Origin: a virus
Direction: 5' to 3' (one strand)
Length of the DNA stretch: 36,556 bases
Virus record (IMG/VR): IMGVR_UViG_3300040751_002094
Span: 1-36,556 of that record
Shown: piece after piece, positions 12,632-19,008 of the stretch
How positions within the stretch are numbered: the first letter of the stretch is position 1
How the letters are laid out: each line of letters begins with the position of its first letter
Program-made: the position numbers and the translations under genes
Notes under the pieces: generated by a model
Database searches by the model: none
The model's input: the letters and a program-made list of their open reading frames with translations, nothing else
What the model was told of the DNA's origin: nothing

Positions 12632-12664
12632 GAACTGGGGCAGGATTTTTGATGTTTTAACAAT

Positions 12665-13093
12665 ATGGCATATAATACAAACGAACTAGAAAAACAAGCC
12701 CTTGAGGCAATCAAGGAGCATGGGCTCATCTTCATTGAGGAGGTAGTGAGCTTTTTGCCATGTTCTAAGCCCACATTCTACGAGCATGGACTTAACGAAC
12801 TTGACTCTATAAAAGAGGCTATAAACTTTAACAAAGTATCTAAGAAGGCGAAACTGCGCAAGAACTGGGAGCAATCAGAGAATGCAACACTAAACATCTC
12901 CTTATATAAACTCTTGGCTAATGAGGAGGAGTTAATGAGGCTATCAGTGCAGAAGATCCACCAGGAGACAAAGCAAGAGACAAAGCACTCCATTGACTTT
13001 AATAAATTAACAGACGAGCAGCTAGATGAATACCTTAGAGTTACAAAAGGAATACTTGAGAGCGGTAAGGGAGAAAGCGAGGAGGAGCTTTGA
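12665..13093 (+). CDS. terS: Terminase small subunit (142 aa)
   Basis: Recognises phage DNA and loads the large subunit for packaging. Assigned by position directly upstream of and overlapping terL, by size, and by an N-terminal helical region resembling an HTH (LEAIKEHGLIFIEEVVSFLPCSKPTFYEHG). A helical middle and an acidic C-terminus (ESGKGESEEEL) follow, as in other TerS proteins. The nearby repeats are a possible binding site. It overlaps terL by 68 bp. Confidence 0.82.
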   Translation: MAYNTNELEKQALEAIKEHGLIFIEEVVSFLPCSKPTFYEHGLNELDSIKEAINFNKVSKKAKLRKNWEQSENATLNISLYKLLANEEELMRLSVQKIHQETKQETKHSIDFNKLTDEQLDEYLRVTKGILESGKGESEEEL

Positions 13094-14456
13094 GCAGTTT
13101 GTCCTGATAACTAAGCCAGATTACAAACTTAACTGGCATCACAAGCTCTTGATGAGCAAGCTCCAAGCATTTGCAGAGGGTAAGATCAAAAAAATGATGG
13201 TTTTTATGCCTCCACAGCATGGCAAGAGTGAGCTGACAAGTAGGAGACTCCCCTCATATATCTTGGGGATCAATCCAAATGCAAAGATAGCAGGATGCTC
13301 CTATGCAGCAGATCTGTCTAAAAGTTTTAACAGGGATGTACAGAGAATAATTGAGGATGATGCTTATAGTGGGATTTTTCCCAATACTAGACTAAACTCC
13401 TCAAATGTAAAGAGCTCAGCAAAAGGGAGCTATCTGAGGAATGCAGATATTTTTGAGGTTGTGGGATATAGTGGCTTTTATAAGTCTGTAGGTGTGGGGG
13501 GATCTCTCACAGGGACTCCAGTGGATATCGGTCTCATTGATGATCCTGTCAAAGATGTAGTGGAGGCTAATAGTGCGACATATAGAGCGAGGGTGTGGGA
13601 CTGGTTTACAGGAGTCTTTTTGACTCGTCTACATAATGACTCACAGATCCTGATCACTCAGACTAGATGGCATGAGGATGATCTCAGTGGGAGGATCTTA
13701 AAAAGCAAGCAAGCTCATGAGTGGGAGATATTAACACTCCCAGGCATATTGGAGACAGATGACAAGCATGAGGATGATCCCAGACAGATTGGAGAGGCTC
13801 TGTGGGCTGATAGACATAGTTTAAAAAAGTTGCTTGATTTTAGGGATGCAAGTCCGAGACTATTCCAAGCAATGTATCAGCAAGATCCTAGGCCTTTCGA
13901 GGGTGGTCTTGTTTATCCTAAATGGAGCAGCTGCAGTCTTCAGGACTATAAGATGGTCAGAATTGAAGAGATCAACGGGCTTGACTTTGGATACTCAACG
14001 AGCCCAGCGGCATTCATAGGAGTAAAGATTGACAAAGATGCAAAACGAATATATCTAAGGCTCAAGATCTATGGCAAGTTTATCAAGCTTAAGCAACTAG
14101 CGGAGCAGATGACAGACAAGTTGGATAGTGCTAGGCAGGAGATAATTGCAGATAGTGCGGACCCTCTGCTCATAGAGCATCTAAAAGGACAGTACAAAAT
14201 GAATGTACACAAAGCTATCAAAGGCAAGGACTCTGTGAGCTTTGGGATCACTCTTATGAATAACTTTGAGCTAGTTATTGTAGAGGAGGGAGGCGAGCCA
14301 TTGAAACGAGAACTAAAAAACTATAGATATAAAGAGGATGCCGATGGTAATCCTTTAGATGAGCCAGTCAAGGAGTATGACCATGCACTTGATGCCGCTC
14401 GTTATGTTGTACTTAAAAAACTAGGGCGAAAGGGCTCAAAATTTACTGTATTCTAA
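13026..14456 (+). CDS. terL: Terminase large subunit (476 aa)
   Basis: Packaging ATPase and nuclease. Walker A PPQHGKSE (from residue 62), Walker B IGLIDDP (168-174) and the coupling-type segment TQTRWHEDD (211-219). The RNase H-like nuclease has GLDFGYS (D320), IADSADP (D376/D379) and YDHALDAARY (D452/D456). Length and motif order are standard. The start at 13026 gives a normal N-terminus although it overlaps terS by 68 bp; no other ATG is available before residue 43. It ends in a TAATG overlap with the next gene. Confidence 0.95.
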   Translation: MNTLELQKEYLRAVREKARRSFEQFVLITKPDYKLNWHHKLLMSKLQAFAEGKIKKMMVFMPPQHGKSELTSRRLPSYILGINPNAKIAGCSYAADLSKSFNRDVQRIIEDDAYSGIFPNTRLNSSNVKSSAKGSYLRNADIFEVVGYSGFYKSVGVGGSLTGTPVDIGLIDDPVKDVVEANSATYRARVWDWFTGVFLTRLHNDSQILITQTRWHEDDLSGRILKSKQAHEWEILTLPGILETDDKHEDDPRQIGEALWADRHSLKKLLDFRDASPRLFQAMYQQDPRPFEGGLVYPKWSSCSLQDYKMVRIEEINGLDFGYSTSPAAFIGVKIDKDAKRIYLRLKIYGKFIKLKQLAEQMTDKLDSARQEIIADSADPLLIEHLKGQYKMNVHKAIKGKDSVSFGITLMNNFELVIVEEGGEPLKRELKNYRYKEDADGNPLDEPVKEYDHALDAARYVVLKKLGRKGSKFTVF

Positions 14457-14686
14457 TGGCAAAAACTGAAACAATCAAGAAGGCAATCGAGAAAGCTAGG
14501 CAGCAACTCGAAGACAAAAACGAGGAGTGGGTTGCATACCATCGCACAGCATGGCAACGACTAGAGCAGGCAATACTTGCACTGGATAGAGCCATCAAAC
14601 ATGAGGAGGCAATTGCAACAAGTGGCAAAGAGTATTTTGATAAAACAACTAAGGTGACAGGAAAGACAAAACTAGAGAAATCATGA
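14456..14686 (+). CDS. Helical hypothetical protein (76 aa)
   Basis: Begins MAKTETIKKAIEKARQQLED and is a charged, Lys/Glu-rich helical protein with coiled-coil character through residue 50. Translationally coupled to terL (TAATG) and to the next gene (ATGA). Not recognised; position suggests a packaging or head accessory role, which is not shown. Confidence 0.65.
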   Translation: MAKTETIKKAIEKARQQLEDKNEEWVAYHRTAWQRLEQAILALDRAIKHEEAIATSGKEYFDKTTKVTGKTKLEKS

Positions 14687-14868
14687 GTAGCTACTACAGA
14701 ATACTAATATACATTTGTTTAGGTAGTACAGCTCTAGATATAACTAGAGAAATTAACTCATATACAGATGCAGGGAAAATGCCTGAGGCAATTGGGATGA
14801 TATTTTTAACTCTTATGTTTGTGATCTCAGCTAAATTGATAAGCAAAGAACTAGACAAGAATGATTAA
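14683..14868 (+). CDS. Small two-TM membrane protein (61 aa)
   Basis: Two hydrophobic stretches, RILIYICLGSTALDI near residue 6 and IGMIFLTLMFVISAKLI near 37, are separated by a polar loop (TREINSYTDAGKMPEA). A charged tail (SKELDKND) follows. Size and topology suit a class II holin, but the gene is next to terminase rather than a lysis enzyme. It overlaps its neighbours by 4 and 8 bases. Confidence 0.6.
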   Translation: MSSYYRILIYICLGSTALDITREINSYTDAGKMPEAIGMIFLTLMFVISAKLISKELDKND

Positions 14869-15562
14869 GATAAAAGTTGGCAAAACTAGGGCGTTTCTGC
14901 CTGATCCTAAGACTATCCTCTTGACTCAATATATAGACTGGCTTGAGTGGGTAGATGAGAATCAACCCAGTTGGTGGAATGACATCTCTGCTGAAGATGA
15001 TGATAAGCCATTCATTGACAAGTTGAACCAAAAGCAGAAGCTGCAACTGTTTGACTTTTGCGCAAAAGAGTTGGCTTTTTGGTCTGACCTAGGACATAAG
15101 GAATGGAGAAAAGCGGAGCTTTCGGAGTTGTTTGGGACTTGGGCATGGTTTAGGTCTCACTTTAACTATGAGCATGTTGAAGACTGGAACTGCTTGGATG
15201 TAGATGGAAAGATCTACTATCTCCCAGAAAAGTTCATGAGCGAGTCAACGCTTGAAGATTATGCCGAAGCGAACGCATACGAGGAGAGTCTTGCTGATGC
15301 TTTGGATGGTCAATATCTTGCTCTTTTTGGAATTGCTGCAATAATTTTGCGGTTGAAGGACAAAGAGACAGGCCGATTGGAGTCATACGATGACTATGAT
15401 GTTGACTGGAGAACTGCACATTTTAAGGACCATCTAACAGCAGTACAAGCGCATCAGATAGCTTTTTTTTTGCAGAGACTAAGCAACACATTGCAGAAAG
15501 ATACACAAATCTATTCGATGGCTCAGACGCTCGCGCAGTTAAAGCAGGATACGAGGAGCTAG
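14861..15562 (+). CDS. Frame-0 product of a frameshifted ORF (233 aa), tail-chaperone-like candidate
   Basis: Starts MIKIKVGKTRAFLPDP and is rich in Trp and acidic residues (WLEWVDENQPSWWNDI, LFGTWAWFRSHF). After codon 203 the frame enters a nine-T run. The remaining 30 residues (QRLSNTLQKDTQIY...) look like the shadow of the -1 frame, which stays open for another 84 codons. A short product plus a -1 extended product is the layout of tail assembly chaperones (lambda G/GT). Here, however, the gene lies upstream of MazG and the tail completion genes rather than beside the tape measure. Family not recognised. Confidence 0.7.
   Translation: MIKIKVGKTRAFLPDPKTILLTQYIDWLEWVDENQPSWWNDISAEDDDKPFIDKLNQKQKLQLFDFCAKELAFWSDLGHKEWRKAELSELFGTWAWFRSHFNYEHVEDWNCLDVDGKIYYLPEKFMSESTLEDYAEANAYEESLADALDGQYLALFGIAAIILRLKDKETGRLESYDDYDVDWRTAHFKDHLTAVQAHQIAFFLQRLSNTLQKDTQIYSMAQTLAQLKQDTRS
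15463..15472 (+). other. Slippery site T TTT TTT for -1 frameshifting
   Basis: The run T15463-T15471 is read in frame 0 as GCT TTT TTT TTG. A slip of -1 on T-TTT-TTT (15463-15469) re-pairs both tRNAs perfectly and continues as TTT GCA GAG. An overlapping T-TTT-TTG heptamer (15466-15472) is also usable. A one-base homopolymer error in the assembly would give the same continuous frame and must be excluded. Confidence 0.65.
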
Positions 15563-15723
15563 TTGCACCTTATGGATGGCTTAACACTTATATCATGTTA
15601 GCCAAGGGGGATGTGATGAAGTTGCCAGAAGTGGAAAAGCTGCCGTTGTACATGGCTCTTAATTTCTTGAGTCAGCAAAATGCAGAGGCAAAATACTTGA
15701 CTAATTTACAAAATACTAAATAA
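15469..15723 (+). CDS. -1 frame extension (84 aa) giving a 287-aa fusion with the upstream ORF
   Basis: In the -1 frame the sequence continues FAETKQHIAERYTNLFDG, then LVAPYGWLNTYIMLAKGD, then LPLYMALNFLSQQNAEAKY, to TAA at 15721-15723. It has no start codon of its own near its 5' end and fills exactly the space before the MazG gene, overlapping its ATG as TAATG. Its composition is that of a real folded helical domain. The fusion would be 203 + 84 = 287 residues. Confidence 0.7.
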   Translation, partial: FAETKQHIAERYTNLFDGSDARAVKAGYEELVAPYGWLNTYIMLAKGDVMKLPEVEKLPLYMALNFLSQQNAEAKYLTNLQNTK

Positions 15724-16049
15724 TGACATTTGACGAGTTGCAGAGTAAGATCAAAGGATGGGGACTATCTAAAGGAATCACAACCAAGAAAAAACAGAAG
15801 GGCAAGAAGGTCATACAAAAGTATGCTCAGACATTAAAGATTCAGGAGGAGTCTGGTGAGTTGTGTGGTGCGATCTTAAAAGACGATGAGCCAAAGATCA
15901 AGGATGGAATAGGTGACACAATTGTGACTCTCATCCTACTGGCAGAGATACAAGGCTATACTTTAGAGGAGTGCTTGCTGATCGCCTGGAATGAGATCAA
16001 GAGCAGAGATGGTCAGCTAGTTAATGGGACATTTATAAAAAACAACTAA
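15723..16049 (+). CDS. MazG-like NTP pyrophosphohydrolase (108 aa)
   Basis: All-alpha NTP pyrophosphatase fold: the metal-binding helix has QEESGELCGAI (E42, E43, E46) and the second has KDGIGDTIVTLILLAE (D61, D65), followed by the closing helix LEECLLIAWNEIKSR. Phage MazG proteins are thought to hydrolyse non-canonical nucleotides or alter host ppGpp. Its place inside the structural operon is unusual, since phage mazG genes commonly lie in early regions. Coupled upstream by TAATG. Confidence 0.82.
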   Translation: MTFDELQSKIKGWGLSKGITTKKKQKGKKVIQKYAQTLKIQEESGELCGAILKDDEPKIKDGIGDTIVTLILLAEIQGYTLEECLLIAWNEIKSRDGQLVNGTFIKNN

Positions 16050-16050
16050 G

Positions 16051-16143
16051 ATGCTTGCATACGGAATAATAATACACATACTAGCGTTGGTCGGGGCTGC
16101 TTTTCTTTTTGCTTTAGCAACGACTCCAAATAAAAACAAATAA
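16051..16143 (+). CDS. Membrane micropeptide (30 aa)
   Basis: A 30-residue ORF, MLAYGIIIHILALVGAAFLF and a short polar tail, that is a single membrane helix. It fits exactly between MazG (one-base gap) and the next gene (one-base gap). Short but consistent with the packed gene layout. Confidence 0.45.
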   Translation: MLAYGIIIHILALVGAAFLFALATTPNKNK

Positions 16144-16144
16144 G

Positions 16145-16735
16145 ATGCTATTTATACAAATTTCGAACATTATCAATGAGCTAGTCCAGTTGGATGCAGA
16201 TTTGCAATACTTCCACTATGGACTGCCTCAAGATGTCAATCGAAACATACCAAACAACTTCGACCCCAACAGTGATACTGGGCGTTTGTATCCTTATGTT
16301 TTGCAGATACCAAGAGAGCTGACAGCAAGAACACAACAGAACGGGACGCAATCCCTTTTTGAGACTCACACGGTAGAGCTTTTGTTTATTGACACATACG
16401 CATACAATGCACAACAGTTTGACTTTAAGCGAGACACACAGCTAAAGATCTTTAGCAAGTTGCAAGTCTTAGCGGAGCGGATCATCAAAGGTCTCCAGGA
16501 GTATGCTGAAGAGATTGCAATACCTCCTTTTAATATCTCAGACTATACCATTGACCCCGATCCAGCGCGATTCATTGCAAATACGCGGATGATTAGAGTG
16601 AACTTATCACTAGTTTTCCCATCTGCATGCAGTAGTTTTGACTATGATTTGAGTAGTTTAGAGATAGACCCTAATGATACAGTCACCACTGATCTGGAGG
16701 ATGTCAATGATAGTACTCCGATCGTAGAACCTTAA
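16145..16735 (+). CDS. Putative tail completion/minor tail protein (196 aa)
   Basis: Begins MLFIQISNIINELVQL. The centre (SLFETHTVELLFIDTYAY, DFKRDTQLKIFSKLQVLAERII, ARFIANTRMIRVNLSLVF) has a helix-strand pattern like small neck or tail terminator proteins. The C-terminal tail is Asp/Thr-rich. It is followed by an HK97 gp10-like gene, a usual neighbour of tail terminators. Assignment is from size, fold impression and context. Confidence 0.55.
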   Translation: MLFIQISNIINELVQLDADLQYFHYGLPQDVNRNIPNNFDPNSDTGRLYPYVLQIPRELTARTQQNGTQSLFETHTVELLFIDTYAYNAQQFDFKRDTQLKIFSKLQVLAERIIKGLQEYAEEIAIPPFNISDYTIDPDPARFIANTRMIRVNLSLVFPSACSSFDYDLSSLEIDPNDTVTTDLEDVNDSTPIVEP

Positions 16736-16785
16736 AAAAATGATTCCTAACAATCACAGCCTAACAGTACAACATATTGACGATT

Positions 16786-17289
16786 ATGGGAGACAGCGCA
16801 CTTATATTGCAGCGACTTGCTGCGCTATTAGTCAGGACAATGAGAGCACAGATAGAACTTGCAGGGCATGTGATGACGGGAAGCTTGAGGGATTCGATAG
16901 AGAGCAAGATCGAGGTAACAGCGTCAACCGCTACAATATCCATCTTGCTAAACGACTACGGCCTTGCTTTAGATGGTGGAGTCCCTCCCGATCGTATTCC
17001 ATTCGATTTTATACCTCCTTATCGTGGGGGTAAATCGGACTATATTGAAGGGCTCAAGCGTTTTGCACAGTTAAAGCTTGGGGCTAATGATGAAAAGGAA
17101 GCGTTGAGCATTGCCTTTGCAATTGCAAACAAGCATAAAAGAGTGGGCTTGCCCGTTGGTGGTCCCTCTGAATTTATTCAAAAGACCTTAGATGCAACAG
17201 AGCTAGAGATCACGAAAGCAGTTGAGGAGTATAGTGAGATTGTATTTGGGGTCATGATTGACAACTTTATCCAAACAATAGCAGCATGA
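16786..17289 (+). CDS. HK97 gp10-like tail completion protein (167 aa)
   Basis: Start taken at ATG 16786 (MGDSALILQRLAALL); an upstream TTG at 16777 is less likely. The segment HVMTGSLRDSIESKIEV and the later FIQKTLDATELEI match the pattern of gp10-like head-tail joining proteins, where an N-terminal TGxLRxSI motif precedes a small beta sandwich. It probably bridges connector and tail tube. A 97-aa ORF starting at 16740 in another frame is a shadow. Confidence 0.65.
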   Translation: MGDSALILQRLAALLVRTMRAQIELAGHVMTGSLRDSIESKIEVTASTATISILLNDYGLALDGGVPPDRIPFDFIPPYRGGKSDYIEGLKRFAQLKLGANDEKEALSIAFAIANKHKRVGLPVGGPSEFIQKTLDATELEITKAVEEYSEIVFGVMIDNFIQTIAA

Positions 17290-17441
17290 TAAGAGATAGT
17301 GGTTATTGCATAAATTATGAGGAGGGTTGCAGGCTCAAGCCTTGTCAACAGTTATGCTCAAGATGTAAGGGATATTTTAAAGTGAACCGAAAAAACAGAA
17401 GAGATGCCGATCACACAACTGCCGCAGTACGATCCTGCTAG
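17286..17441 (+). CDS. Cysteine-rich small protein (51 aa)
   Basis: Starts at the ATGA overlapping the previous stop and reads MIRDSGYCINYEEGCRLKPC then QQLCSRCKGYFKVNRKNRR. Cys at 8, 15, 20, 24 and 27, plus one at the C-terminus, suggest a zinc- or Fe-S-binding knuckle. It fills the only gap in this part of the operon and overlaps the next gene by 38 bp. No family recognised. Confidence 0.5.
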   Translation: MIRDSGYCINYEEGCRLKPCQQLCSRCKGYFKVNRKNRRDADHTTAAVRSC

Positions 17442-18645
17442 TGTATATCAGCCAGTAGTCTATAAAAGTCAGTTTTCAATTGCTGCGCCTGAGTCGGTTG
17501 CATATATTGAGATCAATGTCTTATACAATGGCACGAGCATAGCGATAGATACCAAGAGCCCGGATGAGGTTGTTGGTACTACTTCATTTTTTGAGATAGA
17601 TATATCAGCATTTTTGCAGCGATTCCTTGCACCGAATAGAGATAAGTCTAGCATGTTTGGCGACTTGTCTGGCTTATTTGTTGACAACAACCCCGATGCT
17701 TTTGGTGACATCCAAGTGCAACTGAAGTATGCGATTGAGGATGAGTTTGGCATCATTGGAGACCCAACTTTTACAGAGAACTCACTGATCCAAAAGGCAT
17801 CAATTGCAAAGCGTCAGAATGGAGAGCTTAGGAGCTTAGACCAGTTCATTACTCCACAAATCAAGTTTTTAACTAAGCGACCAGAGTACAAGACGTCAGA
17901 AGGCTGTGCAAGCTTTTTGAGTTTCTACAACAATCAACCAACTCTCAACGGGTTTAGACTGATAGCTCTTGATTCTTCAGGTGCTGTCATAAATACTCAC
18001 TATTCTACTTTTGGAACTTACCAAACGGTTGAGCAGATGACTGTTGGAGTAGGCTATGAAAACATTGATCAGAGTCTAGCTACTGACTGGCTGAATGGAG
18101 ATGACAAGCCGATCCTAAGTGCAGCGGATTCTTATCTGATTGACTTTGGAGAGATCACTGCTGATATTAGTGGGATTGTATCTGCTTATACTCCTTTGAC
18201 TGAGCAAGTGCTTTATGAGATAGACAACATCTGCGGCAAAAAGCTCAAGCTGTTATGGCTCAATGATCTTGGTGGGGTGGATGAGTACGCTCTGCCATTT
18301 GTCAACTTGGCTGCTGTTGTAAACTCTGACACTTTCGAGAAGCCTCTTGCATGGGATGCAGGAAGCGCGACGCCTCACGCTCAATATGACTATGGGCGTT
18401 TAAGAAATAACATCACAGCACAAAGAAAATATACAATAGAGACGCAAGTCAAGCCATCGGTTGCAAAGTGGTTGAGGGAGTTGTTGACATCTGCTGAGAT
18501 CTACCTAGTTAACCCAGATGATGCAACAGAACTTTGGAGAGTATTCCCAGATCCTAACACATACACTGAGCGCGTTGGTTTTGGGCTTGTACCGATTAGC
18601 TTTGATTTGAATTTGTCACAGGATTACGTAGTACATAGAGTTTAA
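17404..18645 (+). CDS. Putative minor tail protein (413 aa)
   Basis: A large beta-rich protein without enzymatic motifs: MPITQLPQYDPASVYQPVVY, VAYIEINVLYNGTSIAI, FEIDISAFLQRFLAP and a C-terminal RVGFGLVPISFDLNLSQDY. The composition and position between the gp10-like gene and the 719-aa tail protein suggest a tail or baseplate component. I recall similar proteins in Bacteroidota siphophages, but no named family is certain. Confidence 0.55.
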   Translation: MPITQLPQYDPASVYQPVVYKSQFSIAAPESVAYIEINVLYNGTSIAIDTKSPDEVVGTTSFFEIDISAFLQRFLAPNRDKSSMFGDLSGLFVDNNPDAFGDIQVQLKYAIEDEFGIIGDPTFTENSLIQKASIAKRQNGELRSLDQFITPQIKFLTKRPEYKTSEGCASFLSFYNNQPTLNGFRLIALDSSGAVINTHYSTFGTYQTVEQMTVGVGYENIDQSLATDWLNGDDKPILSAADSYLIDFGEITADISGIVSAYTPLTEQVLYEIDNICGKKLKLLWLNDLGGVDEYALPFVNLAAVVNSDTFEKPLAWDAGSATPHAQYDYGRLRNNITAQRKYTIETQVKPSVAKWLRELLTSAEIYLVNPDDATELWRVFPDPNTYTERVGFGLVPISFDLNLSQDYVVHRV

Positions 18646-18648
18646 GAT

Positions 18649-19008
18649 ATGGCTGTTCTAAATATTGACGAAATATACAACACACTAAGGAACAACTCCT
18701 ATGAGTTGACAGGCATCGAGATTCAAGGCAATCCAGTCACAAAGATATATTGTGAGGAGCGCATTAGTTTTGGTCCTGGTACTTTCTTAGGTTCGAGGGT
18801 TGAGTTAGACTGTGATAGAGAGATCAATGATGTTGACTACACAGAATGCGAGCTATCTGCTGACGATGATCTTGGTACGGCTGTCAACATCTTTCTAACT
18901 TGGAAAGACATCACGGCCAAGCCTTTGATCCGTATTGAAGACAATGCAGGGCTCATCTCCTTTGTTTACTCCAATGATTATACAGAGATATACACACAAA
19001 TACCATAA
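18649..19008 (+). CDS. Hypothetical tail-region protein (119 aa)
   Basis: Begins MAVLNIDEIYNTLRNNSYEL. The centre (VTKIYCEERISFGPGTFLGS, VELDCDREI, CELSADDDLG) is acidic and beta-rich. It starts three bases after the preceding stop and ends in TAATG with the next gene, so the three form one translational block. Function unknown; probably a tail or baseplate accessory. Confidence 0.55.
   Translation: MAVLNIDEIYNTLRNNSYELTGIEIQGNPVTKIYCEERISFGPGTFLGSRVELDCDREINDVDYTECELSADDDLGTAVNIFLTWKDITAKPLIRIEDNAGLISFVYSNDYTEIYTQIP

Noticed and set aside
16740-17033. 97-aa ORF overlapping the gp10-like gene
   Set aside because: It lies in another frame almost wholly inside a better-supported gene and its composition (Cys/Arg/Ser rich) is that of a shadow frame.
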